Assembly: GCF_000005505.3 (NCBI RefSeq)
Contig: NC_016132.3
Span: 22,806,501 to 22,870,500, forward strand
Length of the DNA stretch: 64,000 nt
Source: Brachypodium distachyon
Lineage: Eukaryota; Streptophyta; Magnoliopsida; Poales; Poaceae
Reading direction: 5' to 3'
In this document: piece by piece, positions 36,414 through 48,207 of the stretch
How the letters are laid out: every line of letters begins with the position of its first letter
How positions within the stretch are numbered: the first letter of the stretch is position 1
Notes under the pieces: model-generated
The model's database searches: none
Told to the model about the DNA's origin: nothing
What the model saw: only the letters and a program-made list of their open reading frames with translations
Made by a program: the position numbers and the translations under genes

Positions 36414-39194
36414 CTACGAGCTGTCTTGCTTCGGTTTCTGGCTGAGCTCTGAATAATGCCCTCCCATAAGCTGCAATATATCAGTCCAGAGACAAGATGG
36501 ATCGGTTGACACTGCATCACCGATCAGTTCTGTGCTACAAGAAGCAACAGCCCAGTATCCTGCCCTGATCTCGCTTAGCAGTTGCTCGTAATCCCAAGCT
36601 GCATGTCCCACAAAGAACCTCAGGTCCTGGGTTCTGATCGCACCACTCTTCATCAGAACACCGGCCTTCTCCAGCTCAGTCCGAAAGCCGAAGCAGATGC
36701 CTGGTATCACTTCCTCGAACCCCTTGAGACGTGAGCTGTCGCTAGTCCGTACCAAGAACATGCTCATGTCAACAGGGCCTCCAAAGAAGAGGGAGCAGTC
36801 ACCGAAAGGAGTTGTTTGGTCTTGGAATGATGATGGATTCACATTTTTTATCTTTGTGTAAAGTGGACGATTCAGGATGACTCCGAATGGGCCATCAAAG
36901 GTACCTCGCGACCCTAGTCTGAGGAGGAGAATAACAGTTCTTTCGAAGATGCTGTCATCATCAAGCACCTCGGTAGCTACCAAGACACACCCTGCCTCAG
37001 GCATTGTAATAGGGTGAGCCCACCTTTGAGGAAGCTGGGGTACTGATTCTCCTGAGGATGCCTTTGACTCTGCAGGAGCACTTGAATCTACCAGTAGCTC
37101 CTGATCCGAAGAAAGGATTAAAACATAAATGAATACAAAGATAATAACAAACTGCATGAGAACAATGAGGTACTGGAGAGGAAATTTCTAAAGTAACTAA
37201 CTGGAGACGTTGTGCATTTATATCTTTACTAGAATACATTGGTATTAGTATTGACAGAAATTAGACACATTATGCAACCAGTGAAAACAGCCAAGCTCAA
37301 CATGTTATTCCTAACTTTCTTCCCAGATAGCAAGGAGTAATGTCAGAGAGTGAAATCATAAATGGCTAGGTGACCAAAATGCACATACATACTTAGAACG
37401 TAAAGAAAAGCTATGAACAGTGCAGATTGTAACTACAAACATGCCGCCTTCACCTGTTCCCGCCGCACAAGGTTTGCTCTGACATCTCTCCAGTAATTGC
37501 TGTTAGAAATATCAATTGGCTCACTGGGTTTTGATTCATCATGTGGTCCGTTCGATCCATCAGAGCTATCTCCTGTTGGAACAGATGCGTCATCACTTCC
37601 TGCATGAAGAAGTCATCATTATTAAACAACTGAAGCCAAGGCCAAGCCATGGCTCATGCATTTCCCTAGAATACATAAGAACACCACACCAGTAATGAAC
37701 TCTAATTGACTATAAGCAATACTAGAGAACATGAAGTTTCCCTGTCCACTGCAATCACTCTTAAAAGCGTAGCAACTGATAATGTTTTTCCTTATGTTCA
37801 CTAAACGTAGCCCAGCTATCAAAGGATATGGAGAATAAAGCATTAAAACAAGGGCAAATCTATCCAACCAATAGGCAATAAAGCATTAAAACATATGGCT
37901 TTATTGATTCAATAAAGAGAGTACAAATGATCGAATAAACTGAAAGAAATACCGGCAACAAATATCCCTTATAAAACTAAAAGTTATATCAAGATTCTTT
38001 GGAGTCAAAATCGCTAGATCTGTCATATGTAGCTTGATGTCTCTTCATGTTTCTGGTGATGAAATTGCAGAAGACCAGACCTGCACAAGTTAAACTAACC
38101 TCATGGGTTTTGAATAGCTGCATGAGTCGCTCACCCAAACGATGAAAAAACTGGGGAGACACCCCTTGCAAGGAAGTTTGTTGAACTGTTGATTCATCGC
38201 AAAACCAATAAGGAAGAAGACAAAAATAATGAAAGTACAATCCACGAGATCCACTAGCCTAATGGAGTAGACCGTGTTGACTACGCAAGGACATGGATGT
38301 AGCCGGGAGACCATTATTCCATACACCTTCGCCTCCACCGCTAGGACGCCGTCACCAGGACACAAACCTAAGAAAGGAGGTACACAAACTTTGCTAGACG
38401 TTGATCTGTGATTCCCCTCATCTCCCGATGCCGAATCAACAGTTGGAGACAAGGGGAACCTGCAAAGATCACTACTTCGGCGGCTCCTTCTTTCTGGCAG
38501 CTAGGGTTCCCTTAGGGCGGTCAGACTATGTACCCTACCCCATAATTCAGCACGCAGCTCAATTCTACTACGAAACCACGCCTAGGGAGGCAAAAGAATT
38601 CCAACGTCCACCTACCAGTTACACCAAAATAAACACCGATCTCCCAATTTCCATGTCAAACCAATCTATCAATTTCCATGCCAAGCTAATAACATCAGGA
38701 ATAGTTGGGACCCAAATCCCCATCTTTCTGTTGTCGTTAACCTCAAGTCCTCGACAGAACCAACGCCAGCCTGCAAAATTGGCACTGACCGAGGAGCCGC
38801 CTTCATACCCCCACCCTAACCCCATCTAATCTAAAAAAAGAAAAAAGAAAAAAATGGTTCGGGCTTCTCTACATCTTAATCGCGCAAAATATCACACCAT
38901 TCCGATTCTGCCTGCACAAATTCGCATCGAAAACATCAGGTATATAACGGAGAGGGCCTCACCGGAAGAGGATGCCTTGTTCTTGGCTTCCTCGTCGTCG
39001 CCGGGGCCGTTCTTGGCTCTTTTCCCCGACGCGCGCATCGCCACGAGGTGCCTCAGCACCGGGCCATGCCTCCTCCGCGCGGACCAAGCACCCGTCTTGC
39101 CGCCGGCGGCGAGGGGTGCCCCGGCCCGAGCGGTGGGGGCGGGGCGAATCGGCGTGAGGCAGGGCCCGCCGGCCTTCATGTTGAGGGCCCACAT
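36414..39194 (-). CDS. Plastid-type AlgH/DUF179 (UPF0301) protein, three exons
   Basis: Exons 38963-39194, 37454-37599 and 36414-37100 join in phase to 354 residues. Residues 1-70 are basic and Ala/Gly/Pro-rich, like a chloroplast transit peptide. Residues 126-160 are a Ser-rich linker. From about residue 160 the DUF179/AlgH fold shows FERTVILLLRLG, GPFGVILNRPLY, SLFFGGPVDMSMF and a C-terminal FVGHAAWDYEQLLSEI followed by GYWAVASCS. Bacterial AlgH/YqgE relatives are single-domain, and their biochemical role is not settled. The plant versions add the plastid leader. I chose the Met at 39194; another in-frame Met lies at 39179. Intron 1 (1363 bp) shows no gene. Confidence 0.88.
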
Positions 39195-39379
39195 GTCCGG
39201 GGAGGGAGCGGTGCCTCTGCCTCGTTCTGGGAGTGGAAATGGTCTGAAATGGAGATGTGTGGAACCACGCACGAGCACGAGGAGGACTGCAGGAGCCAGG
39301 AGGCCGAGCGGAGGCACCAACGGATGTTTTGTTGTCCCGAAGGCGGAATCTGCTGAGCATTGAAAGCGTCTTCTAATTT

Positions 39380-39670
39380 TTTTTTAAAACACAGTACAAA
39401 CGCAGTCGCTCACAACACGCGCGTACACTCACTCATATGAATACACACACTCACACCGTACACCTATGAGCACCCCGCAGACTGAGCCGACAGATCTAGA
39501 GAGATTGACGAAGTCACCGTTGACGTCTCGCTATTGACGAGTACGTCACCTACCACCGAACGAATATCGCCGATGTCAAGTCTGGGAACTGAACTTGGGT
39601 GGGCTGGTTCCACCATGTGGAACCAGACCACCAGCGTTAGGCTCAGTTCACGTCTTTTCCAAAAATATGT
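39380..39670. repeat. Grass interspersed repeat of unresolved class
   Basis: The stretch after a T/A-rich run contains ACACTCACTCATATGAATAC, ACACCTATGAGCACCCCGCA and GACTGAGCCG, followed by GACGAAGTCACCG. This order is familiar to me from many grass intergenic sequences, where it occurs as a SINE- or MITE-like repeat. It lies about 190 bp upstream of the AlgH-like start codon, at the edge of its promoter. No end repeats are clear, so the class stays open. Confidence 0.4.
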
Positions 39671-39767
39671 TACTGCCTCAGTTCGAAAATATAATATGTA
39701 TTCGTTTCCTTTGACCAAAATTTTGACAAAAGATTAGTTCCTAAAAAAATGTGATCTATGCGACATA

Positions 39768-39848
39768 CTCCCTCGTCCCTAAATACTTGTCGCTGTTTTA
39801 GTGTAAACTTGTACTAAAACAACGACAAGTATTTAGAAACGGAGGGAG
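39768..39848. mobile_element. Stowaway-like MITE, near-perfect hairpin
   Basis: Left CTCCCTCGTCCCTAAATACT and right AGTATTTAGAAACGGAGGGAG are inverted over almost the whole 81 bp. TA flanks both sides (39766-39767 and 39849-39850). Confidence 0.85.
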
Positions 39849-39866
39849 TAATTCATAATGAAAGTA

Positions 39867-39977
39867 CTCCCTCCGTTACATAATTCTTGTCGAAATATTA
39901 CATGTATCTAGACACATTTTAAGAATAGATACATCCACTTTTGGGCAAATTTGAGACAAGAATTATGGAGTAGGGAG
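39867..39977. mobile_element. Stowaway-like MITE
   Basis: Left CTCCCTCCGTTACATAATTC and right GAATTATGGAGTAGGGAG with TA outside both (39865-39866 and 39978-39979). It lies 18 bp from the previous MITE. The interior is of the same type as the MITE at 34140. Confidence 0.85.
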
Positions 39978-39979
39978 TA

Positions 39980-41994
39980 TGTTTTATTACCTATACAATG
40001 ATATCGAGTTTATGTCACATGTATTATATTCATAAGTATAATAAATCTTATCTTTCCCTAAGTCAAACTTTTTAAAGTTTGAGTCGTTTGACCAAATTTA
40101 TTGAAAAATTTACTACTAACATTTACGATATCTATGTTTAATAAAACTAATTTAAAGTTGTAGCCGTCGGTGGTTTTTTCTCTAAATTTGGAAGGTTTAA
40201 GAAGTTTGACATAGAGCAAAGTTAAGACTTATTAAATTTAGGAGAGAGAGAGAAGTATTGTATTAATAAAACCAGTAAGCGTGTACGTGCGAATATGTCT
40301 ACCGAATCTCATTTCTCTTTGGAAGATATCGTAATCACATCTTTCTATATAAAATGCATGTGAAACACGGGATCCATCCAGTAATTCATGAAGTTTAACA
40401 TCCACAAGCCATATGTCGATGAGATTTTTTTTAATATAACCAGTTGAAAATAGTCACCAATTTTTCTCTTATTTTTCTCTTAATAGTTTAAAATCAAAAT
40501 TGGCCCCTGCTTTATTATGGTGTTTTATAGAGATGAGATGGTCCTTCACTGTATTAGGATCAAGGATTATCATAAGTTAGCTATTTTGGACCGGTTGGCT
40601 ACTCTTGGTTAACTAGATGATGTCCCGCACGTTGTTGCCGAAATTTTTAGTTAACATACATGAGTGAAATTGAGTAGTAACAAATGAGTATACAAAATTG
40701 AAAACATCTAATGAAATTGTATGATAGAATTTTCACTTGGCTAGGATGATTTGATGGAAAGTAGGATGCATGCATGTGCAAAAATATGAGTTTCTAACTA
40801 AATATGTGTAAACAAATTAATGATGTTATGATGGGGGCACGCTTGCATGTTGAGAGAAATCTAGCAGTGGAGTTCTCCTGCTTAGATAGAGATGATTAGC
40901 TGTTGAGTACTTTTCTGTCTTTCTGTTTTTATGTTCTGAGGTCCTTCTCCCTTCTTAATAAATAGTGCCCTCTTGTAATTATTCGTTACTTTAACATAAC
41001 TTACTGTCGGAGCTCTTCAAAAAAACAAACAAGACATGAGTTTATTGTGGTAGTGCGGCTAGAAGATCCAATCAGACACGAACGTCGGTAGAGTAGTAAT
41101 TTGTGTGTGGGGCACCACTTTGCAATGGTTTGTGCGTGGGGCACCACTTTGTAATGGTGCATAAAAAAGTAATGAAGATGGCATCCGCAAAGGTAGGATT
41201 TTGATTGACTTTAATTTAGAATTTGTTGATGTGGAGTGGAGTGAAATGAGAGAGAAGAAAAATGATTCCACCAAGAATCATCTAACACTGCGTCTGGATG
41301 ATGGTATTTAGGCTAGGAATTTAGAAATGGTATTGGGCAGGCCAAACTCTAGTGTTTGGATGACTCAAGAATTAATGAGAAGTTGGAATTGAAGCCCAAT
41401 ACCAAATGGAATTGTGGGCAACAGGAATAGCATATCTCCGATTCAGAGGGTTCAACCTTAGTATTGGACGGAATTGAGTCCTGAACCTGCCTGCCTTCTC
41501 TCGCTCTTTCACTTTCTTCATGACTCCTCCGGCGAACCCCCCCCCCCCCCCAAGTCAACCCTCTGGCAAACAGTCCGGCAATAGATTCGGCGACATCTCT
41601 GTCGTACCCCCGCGCCGGCCTTTTGGAGTTGTCGCACCGCGGCTGGACGAAGGCTACCACTAGCTGCGTGCACATTGACCTCGGCCTCTGAAGGAAATGG
41701 TGGTGGAGGTGGAAGGGAGCGGCGTAGGCGGACGGTAGCAGCATAGGCATAGTGCGGCGCGTGGCGGAAGGGAGCGGCGGAGGCGAGTGCGTCACGTCTA
41801 GCAACTGTCACGTGCTTTATTTAGCGATCAGACTTCTTTGTCTCCGATGCTGGCGACTCAGGCTTGGGGTACTGGTCGGACTTCGTTGTCTCCGACGCTG
41901 TCGAGCTTGGGGCACCGGTCGCACTTCCTCATCGTTTCCATAGTCCATACCACAGTCCAGCGCTAGGCACGAGATGGTGGTTGCTAGGAGGAGG
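39980..41994. other. AT-rich intergenic DNA before the retrotransposon nest
   Basis: No gene is supported. A 29-bp unit containing GTGGGGCACCACTTTG is repeated in tandem at about 41100-41158. A C run lies at 41539-41551. The sequence near 41288-41420 (TGTTTGGATGACTC and related motifs) resembles MITE debris without clean ends. The GC-rich end (41560-41990) is the target region of the Sirevirus insertion. Confidence 0.4.
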
Positions 41995-41999
41995 AGGAG

Positions 42000-43304
42000 T
42001 GAAAGGGCATTTCGATTCCTAATGAGTTTTGGTGTTAATGACAACTTTATATGTGGACTAATCGTATGCTAAGTGTTTTCAGTAATTATATAGAATCAAG
42101 CAAAGCGGTTCGTTGCCCTCAAAGGAAAGAAGCGCAGAAGGATTTATGGCTTTTTATTTACATTGAGTCATAGGAAAATCCGTACTATAAAGAGGGAGTC
42201 CATCTGGGAAGGATTGGGTGAATCAATTTCACGTACACACAACCACCAAATTGCACCCACCAGATAGCCTCAATCCCACCGGTGAAGTTTAGCTAAAACC
42301 TATTTTTGAACCAAAGGGTTCTGCCTGTTTTTTCTATCCAGGGCGGCAGTACCGGTCATCCCAGGCCGGTAGTACCGGTCGCGGTAGTACCGCCCCGGTA
42401 CCGCACCAGTGCTATGAGGTAGCAAAACAATACTGACATATAGCGGCACTGGCACGGTACCGGTGCTGCACTACCGCTTGAACTAGCGGTAGTACCGCCC
42501 TGTGCAGAAATTGCATATAATGGGCAGAAATCGGGGATCCCTATAAAAGGGGGTCTTCGTCCCCAACGGTTCGAGACTCGATTCCTGCGAGCGTTCTTCA
42601 CCTCCAAAGCTTCAAATCTCGAGATCTCTCTTCCTAGTTCTTCCCCCTATCTAATACTTTGAGGAAGGGTTGAGAATAGCTCGATCTAGGGTTTCACCAA
42701 ATCAAAAGTTGATTCCCCTCGTTTTCCTTGGTGGATTTTGTTACTCTTGGAATTTTGGGATCCCTAGCCGGAAGGTGTCTTTTCAAGCACTCCAATCTTG
42801 TGAGGAGGTGTTTGAGGATTTGGGAAGAAGCCTCCAATTTAGTTGGGATTCGTGTCCTTCTCCTTGTTTGTAAAGGTTCGGCATTCGCCTTCAAGGAAGT
42901 CATTAGTGGAACTCACTTCGGCTTTGTGGTGTTGTGAGAGTTCATCCCACCTTTGTGGTGTGGTGAGTTGGAGAATAGAGTGAGCCTTCATGGCGTCTCT
43001 CCCTTTGTGGTAGAGCACTCCTCCAAAGGGAGACGTACACTGATCCCAATAGGTGGAACTCCGGTGAAATCTTCGTCTTCCCGTGTGGTATCATATTTGC
43101 CGCTTTACTTACTTGCTTTATTTCTTTGTCTATACTTTGCTTCGGCTAGTACTTCGGCTATTGCACTTCATACTAGGGTTGCATTCACTTCAGAAAATCT
43201 AGAAAGCCGTAGGATTAAGTGTTTGTATCTTTCAAGAAAAAGAAAAGTTAAAATTTGTTAGTCTCCTATTCACCCCCCCTTTAGTCGAACATACCGATCT
43301 TTCA
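42000..43304 (+). repeat. 5' LTR of the Sirevirus element
   Basis: The 1305-bp LTR starts TGAAAGGG and ends GATCTTTCA directly before the primer-binding site. A TATAAAAG box lies at 42542-42549. Upstream of it (about 42350-42510) is a dense set of GGTAGTACCG/CGGTACTACCG-like short palindromes. Compared with the visible 516 bp of the 3' LTR it has about a dozen substitutions, mostly transitions. It also lacks 15 bp in the palindrome zone that are present at 63964-63978. Confidence 0.92.
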
Positions 43305-43319
43305 ATTGGTATTAGAGCC
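43305..43319 (+). other. Primer-binding site for initiator Met-tRNA
   Basis: ATTGGTATTAGAGCC follows the LTR end directly. It differs by one base from TGGTATCAGAGC, the complement of the plant initiator methionine tRNA 3' end used by Copia elements to start reverse transcription. Confidence 0.85.
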
Positions 43320-43355
43320 TCGTCTCTTAATTAGGGCTTTACCGCTCTTAAGAGT

Positions 43356-44690
43356 ATGGCCGGCGATGATGGAAAACCCACCGTGAAACCCCAAGAAACC
43401 GAGGTGATAGATGATAATGCTCCACTAACTTTTAAATCCATCAAATTGCTTTTGGATGGCATGCAAAAAGTTATTCTAGATAGTGTGGACAAAAAGATTA
43501 GTGAGCACCTACCTAACAAACCCTCTTCTTCTTCTACCGAGCCTTTCTATGCCAAGCTACCAAGTGCGGTGGACTTAACTAAGAAAGATTCGGATGCCGA
43601 AGCCCGTAACAAGGCTAAGGCTATCGAAGAGAGTGCCACCAAATCCCAAGGTAGGGGTGGCTATGGGTTGTATAGTGAGGTGGCTCCACCACCTAAATAT
43701 AATCGTCGCCACCATAATTTGCCACCTATGTATAATCAAGGTGAACCCCCCATGCTAACCTCTACTAATTACGTTGATTGGTTTCATTCCATGAGGACTC
43801 ACTTCAAGAGCACGTCAACGGAGTTGTGAAGAATTGTTAAAGAAGGCTACTTTGTTCATGATCCAAAAAACTTGTCACCAAGAGAGTATGTGGACAATCA
43901 ACTCAACGAGCATGCCATTGGAATACTCCTAAAGGTTGTACCCTTGGAGTAGAGAACATTTGTCCGTGGTGTTGATTCCGGTAGAGATGCTTGAAGCTCA
44001 TTGGTGACCACTTTGAAAACAATGAGAGTGTTAGGAAGTCAAAGTTTGAAGTGGTCATCAACGAATGCAAAAATTTCTTCACGAAGGATAGAGAAGTTCC
44101 GGATGAGCTATATAGGAGAGTCATCACTCTTGGAGCCAAGATGAAGGACCATGAAAGTCGTGACATCAATGATGAATGACTCAATCATCTATTCATAGAA
44201 GCCATCTCCCCACATCGAGAGGTTCATGCCGCAATGATTAGGCAAAGAACGGACTACTATAGTTTGACTCCAAGTCAAGTAATGGGAGAGTTTGTGGCTA
44301 TGGATATTCTCAAGAAGACCTCCGAGGACAAGGTCATACGCGCCAAGTTTCTCTCACAAAGCTCAAACCTTGCTTTGAAGGCCAACGTGTCTTCCACCCC
44401 AACACCAAGTGAAGCACCCCAACAAGAAGAAATTGAGGTCACGGAAGAAAATTGCAACTATGAGTTCAATGATCACATGGCTCTTGCGGCTCAAGCTTTT
44501 TGGAAAAACAAGAAGTTTGTCAAGTCAAACTCCTTCAACCCCAACAACTACTACAACAAGGGAGCTTCAAGCTCCAAGCCCAAAGGTCAAAAGTCTCGTA
44601 AATGTTATAATTGTGGTAATAATGACCATTTCGTTGTAGATTGTATCTATGAGAGGAGGGAGGAGAATGGTGGTCGTCTCATCCTTAAAG
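43356..44690 (+). pseudogene. Sirevirus gag remnant with zinc knuckle
   Basis: An ATG at 43356 opens the gag frame (MAGDDGKPTVKPQETEV). It runs 157 residues to a TGA at 43827-43829, at a place where related proteins have Trp. Gag sequence goes on in the same and shifted frames (KEGYFVHDPKNLSPREYVD, then a TAG near 43951). It ends with a CCHC knuckle CYNCGNNDHFVVDC near 44600-44645. Gag forms the virus-like particle in the cytoplasm, and this copy could not make a full-length protein. The sequence after the knuckle leads without a stop into integrase. Confidence 0.88.
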
Positions 44691-44699
44691 GGAAGACCA

Positions 44700-47360
44700 A
44701 ACCCTTCTTGAACAAGAAATATTGTTTGGTTATTGTTGATGACTATTCTAGATACACTTGGGTATATTTCTTCAAGCACAAGAGTGAGACCCAACAAACC
44801 GTCATCGACTTTGCCAATGAAGCCCAACGTCAATACAATGCAAAGATTATGACTATTAGAAGTGATAATGGGTCCGAGTTCAAGATTACACCTTGATTGA
44901 GTTTTTGAGTGATGAGGGTATCAAAAGACAATATTCCACTGCGTATACCCATACAACAAAATGGTGTAGAAGAGAGGAAGAATAGAACCCTCATGGATGC
45001 GGCAAGAACTATGTTGGCGGAGTTCAAGTCTCCATACAACTTTTGGACCGAAGCAATCAACACCGCATGCCATGCTACTAATCGCCTCTATCTCCGCAAG
45101 ATATTGAACAACACACCTTATGAATTTCTCACGGGACGCAAGCCCAACCTCAAGTACTTTCGGATATTCGGTTGTAAGTGTTTCGTGCTTAAGAAAGGTG
45201 TTCGTTTATCTAAATTTGAGCTTAAAACTTATGAGGGCATTTTTGTTGGCTATGCATCAAACTCCCACACTTATAGAGTCTACAATAAATCCACCGGATG
45301 TGTTGAAGAATCTTGTAATGTGGAGTTTGATGAGAATAATGGCTCCCATGTGGGGCAAGTTGATGTTGTGGATGTAGATGATGAAATTCCTCCCCAAGCA
45401 ATACGAAGAATGGGCATAGGTCAAATTATGCCCATTGAGGATCCCCGTGTGGAAGAAGGAGAAGAACAATTCTCTACTTAAGTAGAGCCCTCATCTCCAC
45501 AAGATCCACAAGCTAATCAAGAACAAGAACAAGTCCCTCATGTCGATGAACAAGTTGATCAAGGACAAGTTTAAGAAAATGTTGATGTTGGTGATTCTTC
45601 ACCAAATGATGTCCAAGATCAAGATCTTCAAGATGTTCAAGCTTCCATTGAGCCTCAAGATTTATCTCAAGAAGCTAGGGAACGTCGGGCCATGAAGATT
45701 GCCTCACGACTTCAACATCAAGAACATACCTTGGACAATGTCCTAGGAAGTGTGAGAAAAGGGGTAACTACTCGTAGACAATTAGTGAACTTTTGTGAAC
45801 ATCATGCTTTTGTCTCTTGTGTTGAGCCCCAAAAGGTACAAGAAGCACTCGAGGATCCGGATTGGCTTAATGCCATGCATGAAGAGTTGAATAACTTCGA
45901 GCGCAATAGAGTATGGTCATTGGTGGAACGACCAAAAAATTGCAAGAATGTCATTGGCAGTAAATGTATATTCAAGAACAAGCAAGATGCACTTGGACAA
46001 GTGACAAGGAACAAGGTAAGATTGGTGGCTCAAGGTTTCTCCCAAGTCGAGGATATTGACTACGGTGAAACTTTCGCTCCCGTTGCTCGCCTTGAATCTA
46101 TTCGTATCTTGCTTGCATATGCATCGCATCATAGCATTACTTTGCAACAAATGGATTTGAAAAGTGCATTTCTAAATGGTCCATTCAATGAGTTGGTATA
46201 TGTCAAACAACCACCGGGGTTTGAGGACCCTCAATTTCCTAACCACATTACAAACTTGATAAAGCCCTTTATGGCCTCAAACAAGCACCTCGAGCTTGGT
46301 ATGAGCACCTAAAGGAGCGACTAGTGGATCGTGGCTTTGACATTGGGGTTATTGACCCCACTCTTTTTACTAAGATGGTTGGTGGTGATTTGTTTATATG
46401 CCAACTATATGTTGATGACATCATATTTGGTTCTACTAATGGTGTATTCAATGATCAATTTGCTAAGCTAATGACCGAAAAGTTTGAGATGTCTATGATG
46501 GGTAAATTGGAGTTCTTTCTTGGATTTGAAATCAAGCAATTGAGAGGAGTAATCTTTATTAATCAAGCCAAATACACCCAAGAAATGCTAAAGAGTTTCA
46601 AGATGCATGATGCCAAGAGTGCCAAGACACCAATGCCTACATCAAGCTCTCTTGATCTAGATACCAATGGTAAAGATGTGGATCAAAAGGTATATCGTTC
46701 TATGATTGGTTCCTTGCTTTACCTTTGTGTATCTAGACCGGATATTATGTTAAGTGTGGATATTTGTGCAAGATATCAATTCGCACCAAAAGAAAGTCAC
46801 TTAGTGGCGGTCAAAAGAATCTTTTGATATTTGGTTCAAACCCAAACTTTGGTTTATGGTATCCTAAAGGATCAAGTTTCAAGCTCATGGGATATTCGGA
46901 TTCGGATTGGGCGGGAGAAAAAGTGGATAGGAAGTCAACTTTCGGGACATGCCAATTTCTTGGTAGGTCTTTGGTGAGTTGGTCTTCTAAGAAGCAAAAT
47001 TGTGTGTCTCTCTCCACGACGGAAGCCGAGTACATAGCCGCCGCTAGTTGTTGTGCACAATTATTATGGATGAGGCAAACATTGTTGGACTATGGAATCA
47101 CTTGTGAAAGTGTGCCTCTTTTATGTGACAAGGAGAATGCAGTGAAGATAGCTCACAACCTCGTGCAACATAGCAAGACGAAGCATATTGAGATTCGTCA
47201 TCATTTCATTCGAGAGCACGTGGCCTGTGGTGATATTGATCTCTCTTATGTTGCCACCGGTATGCAACTAGCAGATATTTTCACGAAGCCACTTGATGAA
47301 GCAAGATTTCGGGAGTTAAGGCATGAGCTAAATATCCTAAATTCTAGTATTGTGGTTTGA
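44700..47360 (+). pseudogene. Sirevirus pol remnant lacking protease
   Basis: The integrase core begins abruptly at YCLVIVDDYSRYTWVYFFK (44726) and continues with RSDNGSEF, a frameshift near 44895, and NGVEERKNRTL. No DSG/DTG protease motif and no HHCC zinc domain lie between the gag knuckle and this point, so that part has been deleted with the frame kept. Reverse transcriptase (45692-46650) has QQMDLKSAFLNG and YVDDIIFGSTN with a frameshift near 46255. RNase H ends at 47360 (SDSDWAGEKVDRKSTFGTC, STTEAEYIAAASC). Stops at about 45481 and 45573 break the linker. Confidence 0.9.
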
Positions 47361-47519
47361 TGAATTTGCACCTGTACCCACGGTTAACAATTGTCTAGTT
47401 TGGATGTGCGCATGGATGTAGGGGGAGCATTGCTCAATTCATGGGCAAATGCTACTCTTACTATGCTAACATCAATTTCATATATTGAGTTTCAATGTGA
47501 GTTTTGAGTCTTCAACCCA
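47361..47519 (+). other. Sirevirus spacer after pol, left of the Gypsy insertion
   Basis: This holds one of the multiple purine tracts (GTAGGGGGAGCATTG near 47418) that follow RNase H in Sireviruses. The spacer is cut off where inverted Gypsy LTR sequence begins at about 47520. Confidence 0.7.
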
Positions 47520-47580
47520 AGATGCACAAGACAGTTTTTACCCAGGTTTGGGCCACCTTGAGGTGTAAAACCCTACGTGC
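47520..47580 (-). repeat. Inverted copy of a Gypsy LTR segment
   Basis: The reverse complement of this segment matches 61018-61078 of the right LTR at about 58 of 61 positions, including GTGGCCCAAACCTGGGTAAA and ACTGTCTTGTGCATCTT. Similarity ends sharply on both sides. It joins Sirevirus sequence on its left and U3-like repeats on its right. Confidence 0.85.
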
Positions 47581-47716
47581 ATGCATGCCAACGCAGCAAG
47601 GGCAAGCTGCCTAAGGGCAAGTGCTTTGTACCGTGCATGCATGCCAGTGCTTTGTACCGTGCATGCATGCCAGCGCAGCAAGTGCTTTGTACCGTGCATG
47701 CATGCCAGCGCAGCAA
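47581..47716 (+). repeat. Short tandem copies of a U3-like LTR motif
   Basis: The motif GTGCTTTGTACCGTGCATGC followed by ATGCCAGCGCAGCAAG recurs about three times, once shortened. A further GCATGCATGCCAACGCAGCAAG precedes them. One copy of the same motif lies in the right LTR at about 60749-60785, upstream of its TATA box. In the right LTR it is followed by GGGCAAGCTGCCTAAGG, as in the first copy here. Confidence 0.85.
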
Positions 47717-48140
47717 GTTCCTCGAACGTGTCGCCAACCGTCACACGGGGTGACACGCGGGGCGTCCTGAACGCCCGCCAGCAGCAAGACCTCCACCAGC
47801 GCTTGGAGCGCTGATGCCGGCATGAGGCAGAGCGCCAACACCCAGAGGAGCGCCGAGCAGCCGACGCCTGCTTCAATTGTGGGGATATCGGGCATCTCTA
47901 CCGGGATTGCCCGAATGAGCCCAGAGCCGGGGCGAAGCCTGCCGGCAGAGAAGAAGCCCAGGGGGGACGCGGCCCAGCCCGAGCCGGCAGGGAGCGGCCT
48001 CCCCGAGGACGAGACAAGGCTCGTGCTGAGGAGTAGAGCGAGTCCGAATACAACGGGGGCAACGAGCCCGGCTTCCAGGAGCCTCGCGGCGTCGCTTGCA
48101 TTCATGGGGGAGATTACGCTCTCTCATCCCGTAGCGCGGT
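47717..48140 (+). pseudogene. Gypsy gag C-terminal remnant
   Basis: A CCHC zinc knuckle (CFNCGDIGHLYRDC) lies at about 47868-47912. It is followed by Arg/Pro/Gly-rich sequence typical of the gag tail. The capsid part of gag is missing on the left, where the U3-like repeats join. The knuckle frame is not open to the flanking sequence throughout. Confidence 0.8.
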
Positions 48141-48207
48141 GAAGCGTCTCACCCGGGATGTGTGTGCGTTGTTGCCGGACATGGAGCCGTAGTAGCCGCT
48201 GAAGTGG

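Noticed and set aside
38854..39363. A 169-codon plus-strand frame over the first exon of the AlgH-like gene
   Set aside because: It is a shadow of the GC-rich transit peptide exon. The minus-strand model is supported by a donor at 38963/38962 and exact phase to the next exon.
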